A DNA stretch of 26,552 nt from Thermoleophilia bacterium UBA2241. GTDB taxonomy: Bacteria; Actinomycetota; Thermoleophilia; UBA2241. Under the pieces are notes generated by a model. It was not told the DNA's origin, did not search any database, and worked only from the letters and a program-made list of their open reading frames with translations. The position numbers were made by a program, and so were the translations under genes. The stretch is taken from positions 1-26,552 of the forward strand of contig DDYF01000033.1 in NCBI GenBank assembly GCA_002347645.1, read 5' to 3'. Below, piece by piece: positions 1 through 6,805 of the stretch; within the stretch, counting starts at the first letter, position 1; each line of letters begins with the position of its first letter.

Positions 1-17
1 CCGCTACTCTAGCGAGT

Positions 18-48
18 CGGCGGCGGGCGGCGCAGCCGCCCGCCGCCG
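18..48. repeat. Perfect 14-bp GC-rich inverted repeat, 3-nt loop
   Basis: Positions 18-31 are the exact reverse complement of 35-48, with a GCA loop. There is no T-run after it, so an intrinsic terminator for a gene left of the window is possible but not shown. Similar perfect GC hairpins recur elsewhere in this window. Confidence 0.75.
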
Positions 49-52
49 CCGG

Positions 53-78
53 CCCCGCCCGCCGCCGCCCCCGCCCCC
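53..78 (-). other. G-quadruplex-forming motif on the minus strand
   Basis: The plus strand has four C-runs (53-56, 58-60, 68-72, 74-78) separated by 1, 7 and 1 nt. The minus strand therefore fits the G3+N1-7 quadruplex pattern. It lies between the hairpin at 18-48 and the promoter at 142-170. No convincing gene is seen in 1-141; the minus-strand reading frame across it is low-complexity and looks non-coding. Confidence 0.5.
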
Positions 79-141
79 GCCGCCGGCACTCGATGCGACA
101 TGCCCCTGCTCTTCCCACGGGCGCTCCGCTCGACGCCATCG

Positions 142-170
142 TTGTCTGCGGGGCTGAGGAGGACGATACT
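142..170 (+). promoter_or_regulatory. Promoter for the beta-propeller gene
   Basis: TTGTCT (142-147), a 17-nt spacer and GATACT (165-170) make a good sigma-70/SigA-type match. Transcription would start near 177, leaving a 5' UTR of about 74 nt before the ATG at 251. Confidence 0.5.
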
Positions 171-250
171 GGCTCGGTAGGACGGAGCTTGTCGAGCTGG
201 GCGAGTGGATCATGCCCAAGGCAGTCGGTCGAGTCACGGGGGGTGGCGAG

Positions 251-1642
251 ATGGGGACCTTGAAGTCGAGGGCCGCACGAGCGGCCGGTCTCAGGGCTGG
301 AAGGCCGGGAGGGCGGCGAGCTCTTCTCTTCGTGATCGCCGCCCTGACCGCCGCGGCCTGTCTGGCGGCGGCCGCGGCCCCAAGCCCGGCCAACATCGAG
401 GACCCGAACGCCGAGCCGAACCACGGCGCGGTGATCGACCGCGGGGGTATCGACTACGCCGAGGACGTCGTCATCGTCGGCGGCTCTGTGTACGTCTGCG
501 GCCAGGTCGAGGACGGTACGCGCGGCGCCGACGCGAGCCTCATGCGCATGCGCGTCGCCGGCGGCGCCACTGCCGTGTGGACGAGCGCGTTGGCGGGTCA
601 GGACCACGCCGGCGCGATGGCCGTCGCGCCGGGAGGCGCCGCGATCTACACCTGCGGCACTCGGGAGGGCGTGACCGACGCCGATATCCTCGTGATCAAG
701 TGGTCCAAGTCGGGTCGTGTGATCTGGAAGCGAACGTACGACCCGACGTCGGCCGGCTACGACGCCGGCGCCGACATCGTCGTCGACCGCGACGGCAATG
801 TCACGGTGTTCGCGATCGCCCAGGCGGCGATGCGGGACGACTGGCTCGTCGTCAGCTGGACGGCGGCCGGCAAGCGCCGCTGGGTCCGCCGGCTGACGGA
901 CTCGCCCGCGGAGGAGTCGGCCTCGGAGATGGTCGTCGACCGCGGCGGAAACCTCTACGTGACCGGGTACGCCGACCGCGCCGGCAAGAGTTCGATGTTG
1001 ACGGTGAAGCTGTCCCGGGCCGGTCGCGTCCTCTGGAAGCGCTGGTACCTCGGTCCGGCCGGGCTCAGCTCCGCGGGGAGCGCCCTCGTCCTCAGGCCGG
1101 GCGGCGGGGTGTTCGTCGGCGGCCTGGTCGCCAACTCGTCCGGGGGCTACGACGCGGTCTGCGTTTCGTACACCAAGACGGGTGCTCGTGCGGTGGCCGA
1201 TCCGGCCGCGGCGGGCGAAGCGACCGCCGCGATCGAGGATCTCGCCGTGCTCACGTCGGGCACGATCGTCGGCGTGGGATGGGCGTCCCTCGACGGCCGG
1301 ATGGACCCATTCTTGTGCTCGTGGACGGTGGACGGCCACGTCGAGGCGCCGGCCACCATCGCGACGGACCACTCGGACGAGTACGTCGCCGTCGCCGCAG
1401 ACGCCTTCGGCGGCTACTGCTACGCGGGCACCTACGCGGCCGCGGCGGATGCCTCCTTGATCCGCGTCACGCGCGACTCGGAAGATGGCGCGTTCTGGCG
1501 CTGGCTGTGGGAGGGGCCGACACCCGGCTCGCAGACGCGCCCCAAAGCGGTCGCCGCCAAGGGAAACGTCGTGGCGGTCTGCGGCGATTGCTACTCGGCC
1601 GCGACTGGGCGCGACCAGTTCGTCATGGTGTGGCGGTACTGA
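251..1642 (+). CDS. Secreted beta-propeller (SBBP/PQQ-like repeat) protein
   Basis: A 463-aa protein with a basic N-terminus, a hydrophobic stretch at about residues 24-43 and then an Ala/Pro-rich region. This is a Sec-type signal; a Cys after an Ala-rich core could be a weak lipobox. The rest is about seven repeats of the form D-x-A-x-hydrophobic-VD-x-x-G-N-hydrophobic-Y-V-x-G, often followed by Trp-Lys or Trp-Thr strands. This is the pattern of SBBP-type beta-propeller blades. It is probably exported and may bind a ligand or a surface partner, but no catalytic residues stand out. ATG 251 is chosen because the signal peptide follows it directly and a G-rich stretch precedes it. ATG 212 would add 13 residues. 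It lies 40 bp upstream of glnS, which has its own promoter. The specific role is unknown. Confidence 0.75.
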   Translation: MGTLKSRAARAAGLRAGRPGGRRALLFVIAALTAAACLAAAAAPSPANIEDPNAEPNHGAVIDRGGIDYAEDVVIVGGSVYVCGQVEDGTRGADASLMRMRVAGGATAVWTSALAGQDHAGAMAVAPGGAAIYTCGTREGVTDADILVIKWSKSGRVIWKRTYDPTSAGYDAGADIVVDRDGNVTVFAIAQAAMRDDWLVVSWTAAGKRRWVRRLTDSPAEESASEMVVDRGGNLYVTGYADRAGKSSMLTVKLSRAGRVLWKRWYLGPAGLSSAGSALVLRPGGGVFVGGLVANSSGGYDAVCVSYTKTGARAVADPAAAGEATAAIEDLAVLTSGTIVGVGWASLDGRMDPFLCSWTVDGHVEAPATIATDHSDEYVAVAADAFGGYCYAGTYAAAADASLIRVTRDSEDGAFWRWLWEGPTPGSQTRPKAVAAKGNVVAVCGDCYSAATGRDQFVMVWRY

Positions 1643-1669
1643 TCGGGGAAGCGCCCGCCCGACCTGTGC

Positions 1670-1685
1670 TAGTCTCGCCGTCGTG
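1670..1685 (+). promoter_or_regulatory. Leaderless -10 box of glnS
   Basis: TAGTCT at 1670-1675 is followed by 7 nt and the GTG at 1683. The start codon would be at or next to the mRNA 5' end. No Shine-Dalgarno sequence is visible. No good -35 hexamer is seen. Confidence 0.5.
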
Positions 1686-3383
1686 AGCAGCGAGACTTCA
1701 AACGCGCCCGAGCGCACCGACTTCATCCGCGACATCGTCGCGGCCGACCTGCGCGAAGGGCGCGTGGCCGGCGTGGTCACCCGGTTCCCGCCCGAGCCCA
1801 ACGGCTACCTTCACATCGGCCACACCAAGGCCATCTGCATCAACTTCGGCATCGCCGAGGACTTCGGCGGCCGCTGCCACCTGCGTTTCGACGACACGAA
1901 CCCCGCCAAGGAGGAGCAGGAGTACATCGACGCCATCGAGCGTGACATCCGCTGGCTGGGATTCGACTGGGGGGGGCACCTCTACCACGCTTCGAGCTAC
2001 TTCGAGCAGCTGTACGAGTGGGCGGTGTACCTCGTCGAGGCCGGCAAGGCCTACGTCGACGACCAGACTGCGGAGGAGATCCGCGCGCACCGTGGCACCC
2101 CGACCGAGCCTGGCCGGCCGAGCCCCTGGCGGGACCGGCCGGCGGACGAGAGCCTCGACCTGTTCGCGCGCATGCGCGCGGGGGAGTTCCCCGACGGGTC
2201 CCGCGTTCTGCGCGCGCGCATCGACATGGCGTCGCCCAACATGCACCTGCGCGACCCGGTGCTCTACCGCATCCTGCACGCCGAGCACCCGCGCACCGGC
2301 GACGCCTGGTGCATCTACCCCATGTACGACTTCGCCCATGGCCAGTCGGACGCGATCGAGGGCATCACGCACTCGCTGTGCTCGCTCGAGTTCAAGGACC
2401 ACCGGCCGCTCTACGACTGGTTCATCGAGAACCTCCCGGTGCCGTCGGCACCGCACCAGTACGAGTTCGCGCGCCTCAACATCACGCACACCGTCCTCTC
2501 GAAGCGCTTCCTCCTGCGTCTCGTCAACGAGGGTCATGTGCGCGGCTGGGACGACCCCCGCATGCCGACGATCTCGGCGCTGCGCCGCAGAGGGTTCCCC
2601 GCCGAGGGCCTCCGCGACTTCGCCACCATGGTCGGCGTCGCCAAGGCGGACAACGTCGCCGAGGTCGAGATGCTCGAGCACTGCGTGCGCGACGTGCTCA
2701 ACCGCAAGGCTCCGCGACGCTTCGGCGTCCTCGACCCGCTCAAGGTCGTGATCGAGGACTACCCCGAGGGCAAGGTCGAGGAGATGGACGTGCCCAACAA
2801 CCCGGAGGACCCGTCTGCCGGCAGCCGTAAGGTCCCGTTCTCACGAGAGGTGTGGATCGAGCGCGACGACTTCATGGAGGACCCGCCGCGCAAGTTCTTC
2901 CGCTTGGCGCCCGGGCGCGAGGTGCGGCTGCGCGCGGCGTACTTCGTGACGTGCCGCGAGGTCGTCAAAGACGGTGACCGGCGTATCGTCGAGCTGCGCT
3001 GCACCTACGACCCGGCGACGCGCGGTGGCGACGCTCCCGACGGCCGCCGCCCCAAGGCGACCCTGCACTGGGTCTCGGCGGCACACGGGGTGCCGGCCGA
3101 GGTCCGGCTTTACACGCACCTCTTCCGGAGCCCGCACCCCGGCGCCGGCGACGCGGACGTGTTCGACGACCTCGACCCGGGCTCCGAGAGGGTGCTCGCC
3201 AGGTGCGTCGTGGAGCCCTCGCTCGCCGAGCTCCGCGTCGGTGAGACCGTGCAGTTCGAACGCCTCGGCTACTTCTGCCCCGACCCCGAGTCGGCGCCGG
3301 GCGCGCTCGTCTTCAACCGCACGCTCACGCTCAAGGACACCTGGGCGAAGCTGCAGGCGCAGGGCCGGCAGGACAAGGTCTGA
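1683..3383 (+). CDS. glnS: Glutaminyl-tRNA synthetase
   Basis: A 566-aa class Ic aminoacyl-tRNA synthetase that charges tRNA-Gln with glutamine using ATP in the cytoplasm. The HIGH signature is at residues 44-47, within the GlnRS-typical PPEPNGYLHIGH. The second ATP motif is LSKR at about residue 275 (E. coli has MSKR). The stretches WCIYPMYDFAHG, GITHSLCSLEF and WDDPRMPTI are diagnostic of GlnRS rather than GluRS. The C-terminal anticodon-binding beta-barrels are present (LHWVSAAHGVPAEVRLY, FNRTLTLKDTWAK), and the length matches E. coli GlnRS (about 554 aa). The start is GTG 1683; the open frame upstream is non-homologous, and a -10 box 7 nt before the GTG supports a leaderless start. A tRNA-Gln gene lies 120 bp downstream. 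Most Actinomycetota lack GlnRS and use GatCAB transamidation, so this gene is of phylogenetic interest. Confidence 0.97.
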   Translation: MSSETSNAPERTDFIRDIVAADLREGRVAGVVTRFPPEPNGYLHIGHTKAICINFGIAEDFGGRCHLRFDDTNPAKEEQEYIDAIERDIRWLGFDWGGHLYHASSYFEQLYEWAVYLVEAGKAYVDDQTAEEIRAHRGTPTEPGRPSPWRDRPADESLDLFARMRAGEFPDGSRVLRARIDMASPNMHLRDPVLYRILHAEHPRTGDAWCIYPMYDFAHGQSDAIEGITHSLCSLEFKDHRPLYDWFIENLPVPSAPHQYEFARLNITHTVLSKRFLLRLVNEGHVRGWDDPRMPTISALRRRGFPAEGLRDFATMVGVAKADNVAEVEMLEHCVRDVLNRKAPRRFGVLDPLKVVIEDYPEGKVEEMDVPNNPEDPSAGSRKVPFSREVWIERDDFMEDPPRKFFRLAPGREVRLRAAYFVTCREVVKDGDRRIVELRCTYDPATRGGDAPDGRRPKATLHWVSAAHGVPAEVRLYTHLFRSPHPGAGDADVFDDLDPGSERVLARCVVEPSLAELRVGETVQFERLGYFCPDPESAPGALVFNRTLTLKDTWAKLQAQGRQDKV

Positions 3384-3438
3384 CGCCGCCGGTCGGGGGC
3401 GGCCGCGGCGTCGCTCGCGCGCTCGGTCCGGCGATTTC

Positions 3439-3466
3439 GCGGCCGCCTCACGCTTGAGGAGGCCGC
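3439..3466 (+). terminator. Hairpin after glnS, overlapping the tRNA-Gln -35
   Basis: Arms 3439-3449 and 3456-3466 pair at 10 of 11 positions around a 6-nt loop. There is no clear U-tract, so function as the glnS terminator is inferred. The right arm contains the TTGAGG -35 element of the tRNA promoter. Confidence 0.4.
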
Positions 3467-3482
3467 CGCCTCGCGGTACACT
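3454..3482 (+). promoter_or_regulatory. Promoter of tRNA-Gln
   Basis: TTGAGG (3454-3459), exactly 17 nt, then TACACT (3477-3482). The start point would be near 3489, about 15 nt before the mature tRNA 5' end. The tRNA can therefore be made independently of glnS. Confidence 0.6.
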
Positions 3483-3503
3483 CTCGGAGCCTTCGGGCGG
3501 CGC

Positions 3504-3579
3504 TGGCGAGTGGCCTAACTGGCAAGGCACCTGACTCTGGATCAGGGGATTGGAGGTTCGAGTCCTCCCTCGCCAGCCA
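3504..3579 (+). tRNA. tRNA-Gln (anticodon CTG)
   Basis: A 76-nt cloverleaf. The acceptor arm is TGGCGAG/CTCGCCA, the anticodon stem is CCTGA/TCAGG with loop CTCTGGA (anticodon CTG, reading CAG), and the T-arm is GGAGG-TTCGAGT-CCTCC. The CCA end is encoded. It carries U1-A72, G2-C71, G3-C70 and discriminator G73, the identity elements E. coli GlnRS reads. This matches the glnS gene just upstream. Confidence 0.96.
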
Positions 3580-3613
3580 TCTCTTCGTCCTCGTCTCGTC
3601 CCGAGCAGTGGTG

Positions 3614-3629
3614 TACGCTGCCGGACATG
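3614..3629 (+). promoter_or_regulatory. Leaderless -10 box of the small membrane protein
   Basis: TACGCT at 3614-3619, then 7 nt, then ATG 3627. Spacing is identical to glnS. No -35 match is obvious. Confidence 0.45.
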
Positions 3630-3926
3630 CTGGCTGCGATCGCCGTCACCTTCGTCGTGTCGACGACGCTTGCGTCTCTCTGGCTCCGACTCGTCGCGCG
3701 GCTCACCGGCTCGAGGCCCATCCCCCTGACCGACCTGCTGCTCATCGCCGGCCTGTGTTCGGGTCTGGCGCTCCTGCCCGGTCCGGGCTGGCTGCTCGCG
3801 GTCGTCTTTCTCGGGTTGCTGGCCACGCGCGCGGAGCGGCTGGATCTGTGGCCAGACGGGTTGGTGATGGCGGCCGGCTGTGCGGCCATTTGGTCCATCG
3901 CGGCGCTCACTCTCTGGATGCGGTGA
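3627..3926 (+). CDS. Small hypothetical membrane protein
   Basis: A 99-aa, strongly hydrophobic protein with about three predicted TM helices at residues 2-24, 34-66 (which may be two short helices around a Gly-Pro-Gly turn) and 78-97. A short polar loop with Arg and Pro follows the first helix, and an acidic/basic segment (TRAERLDLWPDG) precedes the last. The family is not recognised. It sits between the tRNA-Gln gene and the oppositely oriented tRNA-Glu, and is a single-gene unit with its own -10 box. High third-position GC and the promoter position support it being real. No function can be assigned. Confidence 0.6.
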   Translation: MLAAIAVTFVVSTTLASLWLRLVARLTGSRPIPLTDLLLIAGLCSGLALLPGPGWLLAVVFLGLLATRAERLDLWPDGLVMAAGCAAIWSIAALTLWMR

Positions 3927-3971
3927 GCGGACTGGACAGAAGACGCGCAGCGCCGAAGGGCGGAGTGGAAA

Positions 3972-4047
3972 TGGCAGCGCATATGGGATTCGAACCCATG
4001 TTACCGCCGTGAGAGGGCGGCGTCCTAGGCCCCTAGACGAATGCGCC
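3972..4047 (-). tRNA. tRNA-Glu (anticodon CTC)
   Basis: A 76-nt cloverleaf on the minus strand. The anticodon stem is CCGCC/GGCGG with loop CTCTCAC (anticodon CTC, reading GAG). The T-arm is ATGGG-TTCGAAT-CCCAT and the CCA end is encoded (TGG at 3972-3974 on the plus strand). The acceptor stem GGCGCAT/ATGCGCT pairs fully except that position 1-72 is a G-U wobble. The D-arm sequence TCGTCTAGGGG is typical of tRNA-Glu. Confidence 0.95.
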
Positions 4048-4093
4048 GCGGTGGGGCTGCCGCACCCCGGGCCGCGCCGGGAAGCGGCGCACT

Positions 4094-4121
4094 ATGGTAG
4101 CAGACGGACCCGCACCGGCAA
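4094..4121 (-). promoter_or_regulatory. Promoter of tRNA-Glu
   Basis: Read on the minus strand: TTGCCG (4116-4121), 16 nt, TACCAT (4094-4099). Transcription would begin near 4087, about 40 nt before the mature 5' end. Confidence 0.45.
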
Positions 4122-4134
4122 ACCTCCGGGCTGT

Positions 4135-4140
4135 TATGCT
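4135..4140 (+). promoter_or_regulatory. -10 box for the FN3/membrane protein gene
   Basis: TATGCT lies about 90 nt upstream of the GTG at 4231 and is divergent from the tRNA-Glu promoter. No clear -35 partner is present. Confidence 0.35.
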
Positions 4141-4230
4141 CTCCGCGTTCCCGTACTTCGGTGCGCGAGCCTGACGAAGGGCTCGCGGCGGTCTGGCGGG
4201 GACGGTCGACGGGCAGCCGACGGGGGTGCT

Positions 4231-5646
4231 GTGAGGCGCGGGGACGGCAGGCATCACGACCATGCGCTCGAGACGGAGACCGACGTCGCCGTGCGGCGGC
4301 TGTCCACCTCTGCCGGCGACGGGTGCGTGACGCTCGGCTGGGACTACCCCGGCAAGACGCTGCTCGAGGTCCGCATTCTGCGCTCGACCGAGAGCGCGGC
4401 GGCGGACCCGGACGACGGCGCGGGTGCCGGCCAGATGGTCGTCTACCACGGTGTCACGGGCTCGTTTCGGGATGAGGGCCTGGAGAACGGCCGCCTGTAC
4501 CACTACTCCGTCTTCGCGCGTCGTCCCGGCGATGCGTGGGTCCGGTGGGACGACCTGGAACTGACGCCGGCGGCCGGTCGGGCGTGGTCGGCGGCCGCCG
4601 GGCTCGGCGCCCTCTTCCTCGTGCTTCTGACGGTCTTGGTCGTCGCGTGCGCTGGCGCGTTGCCGGCACGTGCGGAGGACGGCGGGCAGGAGGGCGATGC
4701 CGAGGCGGCGGCGGGCGCAGCGCAGGCCGCCGCCTGGGACATCGCCCTCCACGACCCCCTCGTGCTCGGCGTGCTCGACGGGCGCCAGCCCGAATCCACG
4801 GCCGCCGACGTCGTGCCTTGGTCTGGGGAAGGCAGGCCGGGCGGTGCGACCGTCTACCTGCTGTGGCCCGCCGGCCCCGCCGGCGAGGTCGACGCCGAGC
4901 TCCCCGTCGTCCGCCGCCGGGAGCCGGACGAGCCACCCGTCGCGCCCCTGGAGGTCGTCGAGCGCCGCGTGCGCGCGTCCGGCGTGACCGGGCTGCGCGT
5001 CCTCGTCGATCTGGACCGGGAGCGCGTGCTGGAGGTCTATCCGTGGGACGAGCACGCCGACTTCACCCTGCACGAAGACACGTCCGCGCCGTTCTCCTGG
5101 GTCCCGTGGTTCACGTCGCATGCCTGGGTACTGCTGCCCGTCTTCGGGGCGCTCGCCCTGGCGCTGGGCGTGCGCGCCTACCTTCAGTCGCGCGCCTGGC
5201 GACGCCGGATGCCGTCGATGTCGCGCCACGACCGGCAGTTCGTCACCCGCATCCTCCTCGCGGCACTCATGGGGCTGGCGGTGGTCGTCATGGCGCTGGC
5301 GGTCTGGCGCGCCCTCCAGGTGCCTCTCCTCGATCCGGACCGGCTGGTCGGTGGCGGTCTCTCCACCTGGCCCCTGGTGCTCTTCCCGCCGCTGTTGTAT
5401 GTCGCGGCCGTCGGGCTGGAACTGACGGGTCACGCGCACCGCGTTGCGTGGGGTCTCGTTGCGGTCATCGCCGGCGCGTCCTGTGTCTACGTCCTCGTGG
5501 CCATGCGCGAGGCCGCGGTCACGAACGTCATGCTGCTCTACTTCATCCTCCTGGGATGCCTCGCTCTCGTCGCCATCCCGCGCGCCTTCGCCCCCGGGAA
5601 GGTCGGGTGGAGCAGGAGCCAAGGGCGCGCCGGCTCGTCGTTCTAG
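4231..5646 (+). CDS. FN3-like domain protein with six TM helices
   Basis: A 471-aa protein. Residues about 20-110 look like a fibronectin-III or similar Ig-like fold (VTLGWDYP near the start; GLENGRLYHYSVFAR near the end). TM1 is at about 123-144, followed by a large hydrophilic region (about 145-298) rich in Asp, Glu and Pro. Five more TM helices follow at about 300-318, 340-362, 380-398, 406-426 and 433-453. An FN3-type domain before the first helix is unusual, because there is no signal peptide: either it is cytoplasmic or TM1 acts as a reverse anchor. GTG 4231 is the best in-frame start, with a G-rich stretch 5 nt before it; the longer frame runs through the tRNA-Glu gene and is excluded. 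I do not recognise the family. Its role may be envelope-related, but this is a guess. Confidence 0.7.
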   Translation: MRRGDGRHHDHALETETDVAVRRLSTSAGDGCVTLGWDYPGKTLLEVRILRSTESAAADPDDGAGAGQMVVYHGVTGSFRDEGLENGRLYHYSVFARRPGDAWVRWDDLELTPAAGRAWSAAAGLGALFLVLLTVLVVACAGALPARAEDGGQEGDAEAAAGAAQAAAWDIALHDPLVLGVLDGRQPESTAADVVPWSGEGRPGGATVYLLWPAGPAGEVDAELPVVRRREPDEPPVAPLEVVERRVRASGVTGLRVLVDLDRERVLEVYPWDEHADFTLHEDTSAPFSWVPWFTSHAWVLLPVFGALALALGVRAYLQSRAWRRRMPSMSRHDRQFVTRILLAALMGLAVVVMALAVWRALQVPLLDPDRLVGGGLSTWPLVLFPPLLYVAAVGLELTGHAHRVAWGLVAVIAGASCVYVLVAMREAAVTNVMLLYFILLGCLALVAIPRAFAPGKVGWSRSQGRAGSSF

Positions 5647-5707
5647 GGCCCGGTGAGCACGCCGGGGTGTTCTCCGGCGGCGGCTCCACCATGGTCGGCG
5701 TGAGGCG

Positions 5708-6085
5708 CTAGCGCTCGATCAGCTCGACCCAGTTGCCGTCCGGGTCGGCGACGAAGGCGATGCGATGGCCTTCGCCCTGGAGCGGCGCGGGTGGGCGGCC
5801 CACGTCGGTGCCGCCGGCCGCCAGCAGCCGTGCGTACTCCGCCTCGACGTCGTCGACCTCGAAGGCGAAGTGGCCGAAGCGCTCGCCGCCGTCGTACGGC
5901 GTGTCCTTGCCCCAGTTGTAGACGAGCTCGACGGCGAAGCCCCCGCCGGGCTTGGCCATGAAGGCGAGCGTCGCCTTGTTCTTCGTCAGCTCCCTGGTGT
6001 GGTCCAGCTTCAGGCCGAGCGCCTGGTAGAAGGCGATCGCGCGGTCAAGGTCCGTGGTGCGTGTCGCCACGTGGACGAACTCCAT
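5708..6085 (-). CDS. VOC/glyoxalase I-like protein
   Basis: A 125-aa vicinal-oxygen-chelate protein resembling lactoylglutathione lyase. Two beta-alpha-beta-beta-beta modules are visible. The four metal-ligand positions are filled: His5, Glu53, His72 and Glu121. The typical opening TxDLDRAIAFYQALGL and ending DPDGNWVELIE are present. Glyoxalase I isomerises the methylglyoxal-thiol hemithioacetal, but this superfamily also includes dioxygenases and epimerases, so the substrate is not proven. The start is ATG 6085 with a strong AGGAGG 5 nt upstream. It converges on the FN3/membrane gene and is divergent from the gamma-carbonic anhydrase gene. Confidence 0.85.
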   Translation of the reverse strand: MEFVHVATRTTDLDRAIAFYQALGLKLDHTRELTKNKATLAFMAKPGGGFAVELVYNWGKDTPYDGGERFGHFAFEVDDVEAEYARLLAAGGTDVGRPPAPLQGEGHRIAFVADPDGNWVELIER

Positions 6086-6185
6086 CGTTGCCTCCTGTCG
6101 CGCTCGCGTGGGACTGGTCTGGGCCATGCCCCGCTCGCGAACGGCGCTTGCTTGGTCGGGTCGAGTCCGTTCTACCCTCCGGGGA

Positions 6186-6191
6186 TATACT
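6186..6191 (+). promoter_or_regulatory. -10 box of the gamma-CA/hydrolase operon
   Basis: TATACT lies 45 nt before the ATG at 6236, in the divergent gap with the VOC gene. No good -35 is seen. The mRNA would carry a leader with GAGGAGAA as ribosome binding site. Confidence 0.4.
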
Positions 6192-6235
6192 CCAGCCCAG
6201 CTTCCGCCCGGCGTCGCGCGACGAGGAGAAGTCCC

Positions 6236-6805
6236 ATGTCGATCAGGGTCTACAAGGACAAGAGGCCCCGATTCGGCCGCGCCGTGTACATCGACGTCGA
6301 TGCCGTCATCATCGGCGACGTCGCGGTCGAGCAGGGCGCCAACATCTGGCCGGGCGCCGTCCTGCGCGGCGACGTCGAGCCTATCGTCGTGGGCGCCGAG
6401 ACGAGCGTCCAGGACAACGCCGTGCTGCACTGCGACCCCGACTACCCGATGCTCATCGGCCGGCGCGTGGTCATCGGCCACGGGGCGATCCTGCACGGGG
6501 CGACGGTCGGCGACGACGCGCTGATCGGCATGGGGAGCATCTTGCTCAACGGCTGCACCATCGGCCCGCAGAGCATCGTCGCCGCGGGTGCCGTCGTGAC
6601 CGAGGGCAAGGTCTTCCCTCCGCGGAGCATGATCATGGGCGCGCCGGCGAAGCTCGTGCGCGACCTCACGGATGAGGACGTGAGGAAGGCCGGCGAACTG
6701 CACGCGCGGTACTTCCGTCGTGCCCAGGAGCTCCTCGAGATGGGTGTCGGCGCCGACCTGGCTCCCTTCCGCGAGAAGCGTGGTCAGGAAGGGAGACCCG
6801 GATGA
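6236..6805 (+). CDS. Gamma-class carbonic anhydrase-like hexapeptide protein
   Basis: A 189-aa left-handed beta-helix protein of the gamma-carbonic anhydrase/YrdA/PaaY family, normally a trimer that binds Zn or Fe between subunits. Hexapeptide repeats run from about residue 18 to 125. The three metal-binding His are present at 65, 82 and 87, as are the conserved LRGD (43-46) and SVQDN segments. The C-terminal helix (about 135-175) packs along the helix axis in relatives. Many such proteins have weak or no CO2 hydratase activity, so a CoA-thioesterase or other role is possible. ATG 6236 is preceded by GAGGAGAA at good spacing. It overlaps the next gene by 4 nt (ATGA), so the two are translationally coupled. 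Confidence 0.9.
   Translation: MSIRVYKDKRPRFGRAVYIDVDAVIIGDVAVEQGANIWPGAVLRGDVEPIVVGAETSVQDNAVLHCDPDYPMLIGRRVVIGHGAILHGATVGDDALIGMGSILLNGCTIGPQSIVAAGAVVTEGKVFPPRSMIMGAPAKLVRDLTDEDVRKAGELHARYFRRAQELLEMGVGADLAPFREKRGQEGRPG

Noticed and set aside
1485..1682. Upstream extension of glnS by 66 codons
   Set aside because: It overlaps the end of the beta-propeller gene in another frame, and GlnRS homology begins after GTG 1683.
3880..4230. N-terminal extension of the FN3/membrane gene
   Set aside because: It would translate through the tRNA-Glu gene; GTG 4231 gives a sensible start.
4033..5622. Long minus-strand frame (529 codons) opposite the FN3/membrane gene
   Set aside because: It is Arg/Asp/His-rich with no motif, typical of antisense frames in GC-rich DNA, and it overlaps tRNA-Glu.
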